The position numbers and the translations under genes were made by a program. 64,000 bases of DNA from Microbacterium sp. Root166 (GTDB taxonomy: Bacteria > Actinomycetota > Actinomycetes > Actinomycetales > Microbacteriaceae), in NCBI RefSeq assembly GCF_001427145.1, contig NZ_LMGL01000001.1:481540-545539 (forward strand). Direction: 5' to 3'. Below, piece after piece: positions 25,976 to 34,827 of the stretch. Each line of letters begins with the position of its first letter. Position 1 is the first letter of the stretch. A model generated the notes under the pieces. The model did no database searches, had not been told where the DNA came from, and was given only the letters and a program-made list of their open reading frames with translations.

Positions 25976-27100
25976 TCAGCCGTACATCCCGACGTTCGAG
26001 CCCACATCCTTGGTGAACAGGATCTCGTTGTCTAGTCCGGCGGCGTCCGTCGGCAGCCGCACGGATGCCGTGCCCGAGGTCGTGGTGACGTCGGACTGGT
26101 TGACGACTTCGACGGCCACCTCGGCGATCCATTCGTCGCCCGCAGCACGGATGCCGGTCACGCGACCCTGGACTCGATTGGTGTCGCCGACGATGTTGGG
26201 GCGGTGCAGCCGGGCTGTGAACGATTCGAGGGTGCCGTGGTCGCCCATCCAGTCGGTCACGAGCTGGATCATCCAGCAGAAGCGCTGCGGACCGAAGTCG
26301 AAGCTGCCCTCCTGCGCGCGTTCCTTACGGGCGTACTCGGGGTCGGCCCGGCCTCCCGCACCGACGTCCACCGCACCGGGAGCCACTTTCCGCGCGCGAC
26401 GTGTGCTCAGCGCCCCGTGAGCGAACAGGTACAGCTCGGTGCGGGTGAATGTGCCCTTCGCGAGTTCGGGCAGCTCATCGTCGACAGCCACCTCCGCGCC
26501 GTAGCGCGGCATCCCACCCCGGCGCTCGCGCGACCACACCAGGGGGTCCGGCGCTATCTGCGCACCGGGGTCGCGGTCTGCAGCTTCGACGCCGCGACCT
26601 TGGTTCGGGAAGCGGAGCATGTCATTGTGCAGCGTCGCGATCTTCTCACCGCGATGGTTGAAGTACTCGGTGCGGCCGGTGCAGACGAGCGCGTCGGGGA
26701 TCTGGCGGAGCGACTTGCGCGTCACCGACTCGGGTGTCTCGATGGCGCGCACGCGGTCTCCCACCCAGATGGGACGGTGCCACTGGATGCGCGCGCCGCC
26801 GTAGAGGATGGTGAGGGCGCTCATCGGCACCGATCCCGGGGCGAGATGACCCCAGATGGATGCCATCGCGCCGAAGTTGATCGAGAAAATGAAGGCCGGG
26901 GATGCGACGAGCTGGTGGAACCGCGCGCCGTCGGCGTAGTCCTCGTCTCGGTACAGCGGGTTGTAGTCGCCGACGCCGTCGGAGAAGCGCTGCACCCACT
27001 CGGGAGTGACGGTGCGCCACGCGCGGGGGGTCAGCGGCACGCCCAGGCCGTCGCGGAACTCTCGTTCGAACTCATCCAGCGTCGTTATCGTCGCCGTCAT
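25976..27100 (-). CDS. MaoC-like / FAS1-type dehydratase domain protein (double hotdog)
   Basis: A 374-residue protein with two hotdog-like halves. The first contains FSDGVGDYNPLYRDEDYA (a hydratase-like segment without the catalytic His of true MaoC enzymes), PAFIFSINFGAM and WHRPIWVGDRVRAI. The second has GPQRFCWMIQLVTDWMGDHGTLESF and QGRVTGIR. Such proteins hydrate enoyl-CoAs alone or with a partner. Its ATG overlaps the NUDIX stop (ATGA). An 80-bp gap separates it from the small last gene. Confidence 0.75.
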   Translation of the reverse strand: MTATITTLDEFEREFRDGLGVPLTPRAWRTVTPEWVQRFSDGVGDYNPLYRDEDYADGARFHQLVASPAFIFSINFGAMASIWGHLAPGSVPMSALTILYGGARIQWHRPIWVGDRVRAIETPESVTRKSLRQIPDALVCTGRTEYFNHRGEKIATLHNDMLRFPNQGRGVEAADRDPGAQIAPDPLVWSRERRGGMPRYGAEVAVDDELPELAKGTFTRTELYLFAHGALSTRRARKVAPGAVDVGAGGRADPEYARKERAQEGSFDFGPQRFCWMIQLVTDWMGDHGTLESFTARLHRPNIVGDTNRVQGRVTGIRAAGDEWIAEVAVEVVNQSDVTTTSGTASVRLPTDAAGLDNEILFTKDVGSNVGMYG

Positions 27101-27768
27101 GCGACTGCCTCCTTCGGTTTCGCAGTTTCGGCTGTGCGCGGTCCATGCCGCAGGTATACCCACGGGCGCGCGCCGAGGGTGATGCGGTGGCGGGCTCCGG
27201 GCGGGCCGGGGTGGTAAGGGTGGTGTTCGTCGCCGTGCCACGCCAACACGGTGGGATCGGCGCCCACGACGTGGGAGTGGAACTCGTCGGGCCCTTCCAC
27301 CTCGCCGTTGCCCGCGCCCGCGAGTCTCGCCAGCGTGACCCAGGTCGGCGGCATGAAGTCCCACGCGCCCTCGGCGTGGCGTGCGAGCGCGGCATCCGCG
27401 GTGATCCAGGCATGGTCGACAACCTCGTAGTCGTCGGTGCGCACGTCGCCTTCGACGAATTCCGCCCGGTAGAACCGCGTGTCGAACCGCGCGCGGGCGG
27501 TGGCCGGTGGAAGCCACTTCGACAGTGGCTGAAGCTCCTCTGGTGCGATGACCAGGCCGCACTCCTCCGCCGCCTCGCGGACCGCCGCCGCACGGAGCGG
27601 ATCGGCGTTGTCGCGATCGGCAGACGACACGGTGCCGCCCGGAAAGACCCACATTCCTGGAAACGCCGGCGAATCAGGCGATCGGCGCAGCATCAGCACC
27701 TCGGTACCCGCCGGGCCGAGGCGTGTGATCACGATGGTCGCAGCTTCGCGCGCAGCATCCATGGTCAT
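27097..27768 (-). CDS. NUDIX hydrolase (NUDT7/NUDT19-like, probable CoA pyrophosphatase)
   Basis: A 223-residue NUDIX protein. The box is FPGGTVSSAD...REAAEECGLV with a long insertion between the glycines and REAAEECG (64-70), as in the peroxisomal/mitochondrial CoA-diphosphatase group (NUDT7/NUDT19). It may clear CoA or dead-end acyl-CoA esters. It sits between the thioesterase-like gene and the MaoC-like gene and overlaps the latter. ATG at 27768 or 27762. Confidence 0.75.
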   Translation of the reverse strand: MTMDAAREAATIVITRLGPAGTEVLMLRRSPDSPAFPGMWVFPGGTVSSADRDNADPLRAAAVREAAEECGLVIAPEELQPLSKWLPPATARARFDTRFYRAEFVEGDVRTDDYEVVDHAWITADAALARHAEGAWDFMPPTWVTLARLAGAGNGEVEGPDEFHSHVVGADPTVLAWHGDEHHPYHPGPPGARHRITLGARPWVYLRHGPRTAETAKPKEAVA

Positions 27769-27772
27769 CCTC

Positions 27773-28402
27773 TCATCTCGCCATCGTCAGGAAGAGGCCA
27801 TATGCCCGCGCGACGACCGCACCGTCGACGGAGATGGTCGCGCGCACATGGGTCTTGCGCCCATCAACCCGCTCGACGTTCGCGCGCAGGTCGAGTGGAG
27901 CGCCGAGCGGCGCCGCGGCGACATAGTCGATCTCGAGTCGTGCGGTGAACGACGGGCGTCCGAGGTGGAAGAGCAGAGCCCCCATGGCGTGATCCAACAG
28001 CGTCGCGACTGTTCCGCCATGCACACGTCCCGGAGGACCTGTGTACGCCGGCCCGAGCGCCACGCGGCCCACATGCTCCTCGCCGTCCATCATCATGTCG
28101 ATGGGCGGTGCGATGGGATTGAAGCTCGACCACGCCCGACCTGCCGGACTCGCCGTATCGCCGCCGGTCAAGTGGATCAGCAGCCGCTTCTGCTCCGGGT
28201 CGAGCACGTAGGACCACGGCAGAACGTCGTCGAGCGTGTGCTGTGACAGCTCCTCCACGATCTCCTCGAGGCGATCCGCTGCGGCCGCTGTGTGGGCGCC
28301 GGGATGAGATCGTACGGCCGTGTCCGCGAGCTCCCTCAGGGCCGCGGTGAGCCGGAGCGCGTCATCGACGTGACCGGCTTCGAGAACTCGTTCCGGCGTC
28401 AT
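27773..28402 (-). CDS. PaaI-family hotdog thioesterase
   Basis: A 209-residue protein. The N-terminal ~75 residues are helical (VDDALRLTAALRELADTAVR), and a hotdog domain follows. The active-site segment is GPPGRVHGGTVATLLDHAMGALLF, typical of PaaI/YdiI thioesterases, and TARLEIDYVAAAPLG is the usual next strand. It probably releases CoA from an intermediate. The start overlaps the stop of the SDR gene (ATGA). Confidence 0.8.
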   Translation of the reverse strand: MTPERVLEAGHVDDALRLTAALRELADTAVRSHPGAHTAAAADRLEEIVEELSQHTLDDVLPWSYVLDPEQKRLLIHLTGGDTASPAGRAWSSFNPIAPPIDMMMDGEEHVGRVALGPAYTGPPGRVHGGTVATLLDHAMGALLFHLGRPSFTARLEIDYVAAAPLGAPLDLRANVERVDGRKTHVRATISVDGAVVARAYGLFLTMAR

Positions 28403-29334
28403 CGCGTCGTCCCTGTGCTGAGTAGGCGACCGGCCCCGGTCGGCACGCGCGCGCCGGTCTCGTGCACCTTGGCGCCGTCGAGATCCAGAATGGCGTCGAT
28501 GCTGTCACGGACGCCCTCCGGGGTGAGGTGGGGATCACGGATGCCGGGCGTGCGCACCGTCACCAGCCGTGACACGCCACCGCCCGAGGCCGCGAGCACC
28601 TCGCCGGTGAACGCGCAATCGCGCGAGGCGAGGAACGCCGCGACGGGGGCGACGAGCTCAGCCGGCATGGTGCGCTTCATGGTCTCGGCGAACCCCGGCG
28701 GCAGCGCGTCGCCGGTGGCGTCGACCATCCTGGTCCCCGCCCCGGGAGCGATCGCATTGACGAGGATGCCGCTTCCCTCGCCGACGACGGCCAGGTTGTG
28801 GGTGAGCGCGAGGACGGCACCCTTCGCACTGCCGTAGGGCACCATGCCGGGCACGCCCCACAGCGCGGACGACACTGTGTTCACGATGCGCGGGGCAGCG
28901 CTGCGCTCGAGGTGAGGCCAGGCGGCGCGTGCCAGCTCGAGCGAGCCGAACAGATGAACGTCGAGGAACCGCTGCACGGTCGCGCGGTCGATGGCGGGGA
29001 AGTCGTGCACTGCGAAGTTGCCCGCATTGCAGATGAGGGCGTCGATGCCGCCGAAGGCGCTTACCGTCTCGTCCACGATGCGGGCCACGCCGTCTGGGTC
29101 GGCCACCGAGGCCCGCACGGCGAACGCCTCGCCGCCGGCCGCCAGGATGTCGGCGACCGTCTCGACCGCGGGATCTTCCGCGGTCTGCGCGGCTCCGTCG
29201 ACGCTGGCGCCGAGGTCGACGACGCACACGCGCGCTCCGCGCTGCGCCAGCAGGAGGGCCTCCGCGCGACCGATACCGCGCCCCCCGCCGGTGACGATGA
29301 CGGATGCCCCGACCACATCGATCTCGTCAGACAT
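28399..29334 (-). CDS. SDR of the MFE-2 (17beta-HSD4) type, 3-hydroxyacyl-CoA dehydrogenase-like
   Basis: A 311-residue SDR. VTGGGRGIGRAEALLLAQRGARVCVVDLG is the hallmark of the dehydrogenase part of multifunctional enzyme 2. NAG, VSSALWG, the catalytic YGSAK and the long C-terminal extension also fit. It likely oxidises (3R)-hydroxyacyl-CoAs made by MaoC-type hydratases. The start at 29334 overlaps the racemase stop by eight bases. Confidence 0.82.
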   Translation of the reverse strand: MSDEIDVVGASVIVTGGGRGIGRAEALLLAQRGARVCVVDLGASVDGAAQTAEDPAVETVADILAAGGEAFAVRASVADPDGVARIVDETVSAFGGIDALICNAGNFAVHDFPAIDRATVQRFLDVHLFGSLELARAAWPHLERSAAPRIVNTVSSALWGVPGMVPYGSAKGAVLALTHNLAVVGEGSGILVNAIAPGAGTRMVDATGDALPPGFAETMKRTMPAELVAPVAAFLASRDCAFTGEVLAASGGGVSRLVTVRTPGIRDPHLTPEGVRDSIDAILDLDGAKVHETGARVPTGAGRLLSTGTTR

Positions 29335-30493
29335 CCGCGTGCTCCTCCTCTGCCACGACGGCCACACCGGCTACGACCAGTCCGTCGATGCGCTCCTCGG
29401 ACCAACCCAGCCCGGACAAAACGAACCGGGTATCGGAGCCCTGCGCGCGCGCGGCATGCGCCTCGTCGAGCGACTCGCGCGCATAGCGGGGCACAGGCGC
29501 GGGCTGAAGGTGCCCGCCGACCCTCCGCAAGACGCCTCGCGCCGCCATATGTGGGTGGGACGCGGCATCCCTCAGCGTCATCGCGGGGGCGACGCAGGCA
29601 TCGACGCCGTCGAAAGCCTGGAGCCACTCTGATTGAGAACGTTCGGCAAAGGCCGCCGCGAACAGTGCGGAGAGCTCGGGCCACCGAGCCTTGTCCCGTT
29701 GTGGGGCGTCGGCGGGGTCGATGCCGAGCACCCGCAACAGCGCCGCATAGAAGACGGGCTCAATCGCGCCGACCGTCAGCCACCGCCCGTCGGCCGTCTC
29801 GTAGGCGCGGTAGAAGTGAGCCCCGCCGTCGATCGTGTTCGTGCCTCGCTCTCCCCACACGTCGCGCTCGGCGAGGCCGTAGAAGAGCGCGCCGAGGTAG
29901 GCGGCACCGTCGACCATCGCCGCGTCGATGATCTCGCCTTCACCCGTGGCCCGAGCGCGCATCACGGCGCAGACGACGCCGAATGCGAGGATCATGCCTC
30001 CCCCGCCATAGTCCGCGACGAGGTTGAGCGGAGGCACGGGCGCGCGTCCGGGCTCGCCGATCGCGTCGAGGAGGCCGGTGAGCCCGAGGTAGTTGATGTC
30101 GTGCCCCGCCGCGAGCGCGAGCGGGCCGTCCTGGCCCCAGCCTGTCATGCGTCCGACGACGAGGGCGGGGTGCGCCGCGAGGAGGTCTGCGGGGTCGAGA
30201 CCCATGCGCTCCAGCACCCCCGGCCTGAATCCCTCGAGCAGCACGTCCGCGCTCGCCACCATCTCGCGGAGCGCCGCGACGCCGCGCGGGTCCTTGAGGT
30301 CGAGCACGACCGTCCGCCGGGAGCGGCCGAACACGTCGGAGGCCGGGTCCAGGCGATCGGGAACCCCGGGTCGGTCGATGCGGATGACCTCCGCGCCATT
30401 GTCGGCGAGCAGGGTGGCCGCGAGGGGCAAGGGGCCCTGGGCTGCGAGCTCGATCACCCGGACGCCGGCGAGCGGGCCGGTACGGCCGGTCAC
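29327..30493 (-). CDS. Alpha-methylacyl-CoA racemase-like CaiB/BaiF protein
   Basis: A 388-residue class III CoA-transferase-fold protein. The two catalytic residues of alpha-methylacyl-CoA racemase are in place: His131 in GHDINYLGLTG and Asp161 in LVADYGGGGM. The N-terminal VRVIELAAQGPLPLAATLLADNGAEVIRID is also typical. It would epimerise 2-methyl-branched acyl-CoAs so that stereospecific acyl-CoA dehydrogenases can use them, which points to a methyl-branched substrate. GTG start at 30493 overlapping the SMP-30 stop (GTGA). Confidence 0.85.
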   Translation of the reverse strand: MTGRTGPLAGVRVIELAAQGPLPLAATLLADNGAEVIRIDRPGVPDRLDPASDVFGRSRRTVVLDLKDPRGVAALREMVASADVLLEGFRPGVLERMGLDPADLLAAHPALVVGRMTGWGQDGPLALAAGHDINYLGLTGLLDAIGEPGRAPVPPLNLVADYGGGGMILAFGVVCAVMRARATGEGEIIDAAMVDGAAYLGALFYGLAERDVWGERGTNTIDGGAHFYRAYETADGRWLTVGAIEPVFYAALLRVLGIDPADAPQRDKARWPELSALFAAAFAERSQSEWLQAFDGVDACVAPAMTLRDAASHPHMAARGVLRRVGGHLQPAPVPRYARESLDEAHAARAQGSDTRFVLSGLGWSEERIDGLVVAGVAVVAEEEHADV

Positions 30494-31398
30494 GGCCTGG
30501 CCTCGCCCGCGCCGACCGGAACGTCGGCCGCCCAGATGGACCCCTTCCCGCCGCGCACGGAGGCGTCGAAGTCCCACACCTCGAAGCCGCAGCAGACGTA
30601 GAGCGTGCGTCGGTCCTCGCCACCCAGGCCGCATGCCGTGGTGCGGCCGCCGCGCTCCGCGTCGATGGTCACACGGGCGGTGATCTCCCCGCCCTCGACC
30701 ACCCGGATCGCCGCGCCGCCGCCGGGCTGTGCCACCCACACCGCACCCTCGGCGTCGAAGCAGACGCCGTCGGGAAGCAGATCGAGTTCAGCGAAGACCC
30801 GCGGCGCTGTGAGGGTGCCGTCGGACGCGCGATCGAACGCGATGAGCCGCTTCTCGGGCGCCTCGGCGGTGACCACCGTGCCTCCGTCAGCGCTGATGGT
30901 GATGCCGTTGGCCGCCGTGAGCAGGCCCGCTTCCTCAAGCTCGCGTACCGATCCGCCGGTCTCGACGAGCAGGATGGCGGTCTGCACCGGCTCCTCCTTC
31001 TTCCACAGGTCGTACCCCAGCTGCGTGACATACGCGCGACCCTCGGCGTCGACGACCATGTCGTTGACGGGACCGGGCGCGAAGGGCCGGAGATCCGCGT
31101 AGACCTCGGCGCGCTCTCCGTCCCACACGAGGACTACCCGCTCGAACATCGAGTTCGCGATGAGGCGGCCGTCCGGCAGGAAGCCGATGCCCACCGTCAC
31201 CACACGGGCGCCGTCGAGCCCGACCCGATCGGAGAAGTCGGCGAAGACCGACCACGAGCCGTCCGGCGCGACGCGGATGACGCGCGCGGCATACATGTCG
31301 GAGAAGTACAACGCGCCGTCGTGCCACCGCGGGCACTCCGTCCAGCTGAAGCCGGTCGCGACCTGGGCGGCCGAATAGTCCTGCACCACTTCGTGCAT
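30490..31398 (-). CDS. SMP-30/gluconolactonase family protein
   Basis: A 302-residue six-bladed propeller of the SMP-30/luconolactonase/LRE group: GFSWTECPRWHDGALYFSDM (metal-binding Glu and start of blade 1), PVNDMVVDAEGRAYVT, AANGITISADGGTVVTAEA and LPDGVCFDAEGAVWVAQPG (Asn/Asp metal ligands). Members hydrolyse lactones with a divalent metal. In this operon a lactone from a Baeyer-Villiger-type step is an attractive, unproven substrate. Confidence 0.8.
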   Translation of the reverse strand: MHEVVQDYSAAQVATGFSWTECPRWHDGALYFSDMYAARVIRVAPDGSWSVFADFSDRVGLDGARVVTVGIGFLPDGRLIANSMFERVVLVWDGERAEVYADLRPFAPGPVNDMVVDAEGRAYVTQLGYDLWKKEEPVQTAILLVETGGSVRELEEAGLLTAANGITISADGGTVVTAEAPEKRLIAFDRASDGTLTAPRVFAELDLLPDGVCFDAEGAVWVAQPGGGAAIRVVEGGEITARVTIDAERGGRTTACGLGGEDRRTLYVCCGFEVWDFDASVRGGKGSIWAADVPVGAGEARP

Positions 31399-31437
31399 GT
31401 CGCTCCTACTTCCTGCGGGGTTCGGTCATGGGCACGG

Positions 31438-33750
31438 TCATCTGCGCGCCGGCTCGGTGCCGATCACGCCGGCCTCGAGCAGCGCCGCGATGTCGGCGTC
31501 GCCGAGTCCGAGCACCTCAGTCAGAACGACGGCGTTGTGCTGACCGAGTCCCGGCGGAGGGGTGCGCGACCAACGGTCGATGCCGTCGATCTGCAACGGG
31601 AGCGTGGGGACGGGCAGCGTGCCGGCCACGTCGTGCGCGATCTCTTCGTAGTAACGCGTGGCCTGCACCTGTGGGTCGTCGTGGGTGAACCGCGCATCGA
31701 CCGCGAAGGCGACCGGGATGCCCAGCCCCCGCAGCGCATCGCGCAACGCCTCGCCGTCCTGGGTCGTGGTCCAGGCTGCCAGCAGCCCGTCGAGCTCCTC
31801 CCGATGCTCCCGGCGTCCCTCGAAGGTGGCGAAGCGCGGATCGGTCGCCCACGGCACGTCGCAGGCGAGCGAGACAAGGCCCTGCCACTGGGCGTCGTCC
31901 AGCACCGAGAACGCGAGGCCCTGAGACGCGCCGCCGGCCGGGTACACCCCTTGCGGTGCGGCGGTGGAGGCGTGGTTGCCGTCGCGGCCGAGCAACTCGC
32001 CGGTGCGGCTGTACACGATGGCCTGCTCTGCGGCGAGCACCACAGCGCCCTCGGCGAGCGCGGCCTCGACCAGCGTGCCTTGTCCGTCGGCGCGCGCCGC
32101 GTGCAGCGCGGCCAGCGTCGCGAAGGCGGCATTGAACCCGCCCATCGGGTCACCGGGACCGTTCGGGTTGAGGGGCGGCCGGTCGGCGTAGCCGGTGCGG
32201 GCGCACAGGCCCGAGAACTGCTCGACGGTCTGCGCGTATGCGACCTGGTCTCGGCGCGGCCCGGTGAGGCCATAGGCGGGCATGCGCACCATGACGAGAC
32301 GCGGGTTGAGTTCGTGTACGCCGGGCCAGTCCAGTCCAGCGCTCTCCAGTACGCGCGGGGCATAGTTCTCGATGAGCACGTCGCTGGAACGGATCAGCTC
32401 GTCCACGAGCGCTTTCCCCTCGGGGTGGGTGAAGTCGAGCGTGACACCGCGCTTGTTGTGGTTGTTGGCTAGGTAGTAGTGGCTCACCTCCCACCACTGC
32501 TCAGGGCGATGCTTCATTCGCAGCGCCCCCATCATCGAGCGCGCGCCGTCCATGCGGCGGGTGGATTCGACCTTCACGACCTCGGCGCCGTAGGCGGCGA
32601 GCACCTCGCTGGCGAGCGCTCCTGCCCACCACGATCCGAAGTCCGCGACGCGCACGCCGTCGAGCGCCGGGTCGAACCTCGCGGGCCGGGCGGCGAACCC
32701 GAGGTCTGCAGCGCTCACGGTTGCGGCCGCAGCACGGCTGGTTCCGGGCCGGTCGCCGTCGAACAGGTAGGGCGCGACGGGGTGCACGCCGACGCCGTCC
32801 GGGGCAGGTCGGAAGAACTTGCGGGCTACGATCTGGGGGTCCTCCAGGATGCTGCAGCCGTCATGGACGGGGGCGACGGGCACGCGGAACACCGTCGCCG
32901 TTTCGAGGATCTCCTCCACGGTGTGGGCGCTGGTCCACGCTCGCACCATGTCGTTCCACTCGTTCCCACTGTCGTAGCGGCCCGCCGCCGAGCGGAATCG
33001 CTCGTCGGCGAGCATCTCAGGACGGTCGATCATCACGAGGAAGTCCTCGAGGTTCTGGGCCGATCCCAGGTTGAATCCGACCCAGCCGTCGCTCGCCGGC
33101 TCGACCGACGGCAGCAGCCGACGTCGTGCGCGAGGAGTGGCGGGCGTGTCCTCCGACAGCGACGAGCCCAGGTCGATGAAATTGTTCGTGGCGCAGATGC
33201 CGACGGCCAACAGGGAGCAGTCCGTGACGCTTGCGCGTCCGAGGGTGAGCGCTGCGAGAGACGCGGTGGCCGCGACCGCGCCCGCGAGCCACAGCGTCTC
33301 GCCGCTGCCCGTGCGCACGGCGTGGCGGTCGTCGTCGCCGCGCAGATGCACCGAGCCCGACTCGGCCTGGAGGGTGAACTCCGTCCACGGCTGATCCGAG
33401 CGAGGCCCGGTCATCCCGCGGGGCGTGATGAGAACGAGCGCGCGATCGGAGCCGATACGGGCGATCTCCTCTGCTGCCGGAGGGACCGCGCATTCCCACA
33501 CGACGACGTCGGCGCAGGCCGCAAGGGCGGCGAACACCTCAAATGACGTGTCGTCCACCACCAGCTTGTCGGCATCGAGATAGCCGCGCAGCTCGTCGCG
33601 GACGTCTTCGGTCCACCACTCTGGCGCCTCGGGACGCACCACGACGACGTCGGCACCGGCATCGGCCAGTTGCCGACCCGCGAACCCGCCGGCGATGCCG
33701 CGGGAGCGCTCGACCACGACGAGACCGGCAAGAGGAGACGCCCCGCTCAC
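31438..33750 (-). CDS. Double-length CaiB/BaiF CoA-transferase (two fused domains)
   Basis: A 770-residue fusion of two class III CoA-transferase domains, about 1-360 and 362-770. The second half is canonical: LDGVRVADFGSWWAGALASE, DFTHPEGKALVDELIRSSDVLIENY, and the catalytic Asp534 in GPGDPMGGFNAAFATLAAL. In the first half the corresponding segment is GSGETLWLAGAVAATASLAAL with Glu151 instead of Asp, and the N-terminal motif is weak, so that half is probably inactive or structural. It should transfer CoA between organic acids. GTG start overlapping the acyl-CoA dehydrogenase stop. Confidence 0.85.
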   Translation of the reverse strand: MSGASPLAGLVVVERSRGIAGGFAGRQLADAGADVVVVRPEAPEWWTEDVRDELRGYLDADKLVVDDTSFEVFAALAACADVVVWECAVPPAAEEIARIGSDRALVLITPRGMTGPRSDQPWTEFTLQAESGSVHLRGDDDRHAVRTGSGETLWLAGAVAATASLAALTLGRASVTDCSLLAVGICATNNFIDLGSSLSEDTPATPRARRRLLPSVEPASDGWVGFNLGSAQNLEDFLVMIDRPEMLADERFRSAAGRYDSGNEWNDMVRAWTSAHTVEEILETATVFRVPVAPVHDGCSILEDPQIVARKFFRPAPDGVGVHPVAPYLFDGDRPGTSRAAAATVSAADLGFAARPARFDPALDGVRVADFGSWWAGALASEVLAAYGAEVVKVESTRRMDGARSMMGALRMKHRPEQWWEVSHYYLANNHNKRGVTLDFTHPEGKALVDELIRSSDVLIENYAPRVLESAGLDWPGVHELNPRLVMVRMPAYGLTGPRRDQVAYAQTVEQFSGLCARTGYADRPPLNPNGPGDPMGGFNAAFATLAALHAARADGQGTLVEAALAEGAVVLAAEQAIVYSRTGELLGRDGNHASTAAPQGVYPAGGASQGLAFSVLDDAQWQGLVSLACDVPWATDPRFATFEGRREHREELDGLLAAWTTTQDGEALRDALRGLGIPVAFAVDARFTHDDPQVQATRYYEEIAHDVAGTLPVPTLPLQIDGIDRWSRTPPPGLGQHNAVVLTEVLGLGDADIAALLEAGVIGTEPARR

Positions 33751-34814
33751 TCGGACGACTCCGGCCAGTCCACGAATCGCTCGCGGAAGTCGCCTTCGCG
33801 CGCGGCGGTCAGCACGGCGCTGCCGAGCTCGCGCAACAGGTCCCGCGACGCGCCGAAGCGCAGCCGCTGCGCTTTGGTGCGTCGGTAGAAGTGGTGCAGC
33901 GGGTACTCCTTGATGAAACCGACCCCGCCGTGCAGCTGCACCGCGTCCTTGGATACCCGCTCCCCCGCCTCGGATGCTTGCCAGGCGGCCATGAGCGACG
34001 TTCGGATGGTGTCGTGGCCGTGCGCGGCGCGCCAGAGCCCTGACCACACCAGCAGCGAGGTCGCCTCGATATCCAATCGCATGTCGGCGGCGCGGTGCTG
34101 CACGGCCTGGAAAGCGCCGATGGGGCGGCCGAACTGATTGCGCGTCTTCGCGTTCTGCACGGTCAGATCCAGAGACCGGCGTGCGGCGCCCAGGATGTCG
34201 GCCGCCCGCAGCAGCCGGTCGACGGCTCGCCACTCCTGCCAGTCCGCCTGGGTCAGGCGCCCGATCTCCTCGCCGTCGGCGCCTGCCCCCAGCACCTCGT
34301 CAGTCCGCTCCGCATCGAACACGGGGACAGGATCGATGCGGACGGATGCTGCGTCCACGGCCCGGACGACTACCTCGTCTCCGTCCTGCGTGGCGACGAC
34401 GAGCACGCTTGCCGCACTTGCCCACTCCACCAGACGCGGGCGATCGACGCCTCGGGTGGCGTCGACGACGACGACGATCGCGCCTTCGGAGATCTGCTCG
34501 AGCAGCGCCGCTTCGGCACCACCGGCCCGGGCAACGAGGTTCGCTGACGACATCACGGCGCGCAATGGCGTCGGCACGCCGAAGTAGCCCAGCCGTTCCA
34601 CCACGAGCCCGAGCTCGACGAGGGTCGATTCCTCATCGGTTTCGAAGCCGAGGAATGTCCACCCCAGCTCGACGAACAGGGCGTACAGACGCACGTCGTA
34701 GCCGCCCGACAAAGCCACTGTCGCATCGATCGTGTCGATGTCGGCGTGCTTCTCGAGTGCGGCGTTCGCCGCGGCGACCAACTCCTGTTGGATCTCCGAC
34801 AGACGCGTGTCCAC
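33747..34814 (-). CDS. Acyl-CoA dehydrogenase, degenerate subunit type
   Basis: A 355-residue acyl-CoA dehydrogenase-family protein. The C-terminal helical domain is recognisable (RNQFGRPIGAFQAVQHRAADM, KDAVQLHGGVGFIKEYPLHHFYRR), while the N-terminal and middle domains are divergent and lack the usual flavin-contact segment (LG.SEPGAGSD). Together with the neighbouring full-length dehydrogenase it resembles the alpha2-beta2 heteromeric dehydrogenases of steroid degraders, where two adjacent genes form one enzyme. GTG start at 34814 with AAGGAA upstream. Confidence 0.82.
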   Translation of the reverse strand: MDTRLSEIQQELVAAANAALEKHADIDTIDATVALSGGYDVRLYALFVELGWTFLGFETDEESTLVELGLVVERLGYFGVPTPLRAVMSSANLVARAGGAEAALLEQISEGAIVVVVDATRGVDRPRLVEWASAASVLVVATQDGDEVVVRAVDAASVRIDPVPVFDAERTDEVLGAGADGEEIGRLTQADWQEWRAVDRLLRAADILGAARRSLDLTVQNAKTRNQFGRPIGAFQAVQHRAADMRLDIEATSLLVWSGLWRAAHGHDTIRTSLMAAWQASEAGERVSKDAVQLHGGVGFIKEYPLHHFYRRTKAQRLRFGASRDLLRELGSAVLTAAREGDFRERFVDWPESSE

Positions 34815-34827
34815 GCGATTCCTTCCC

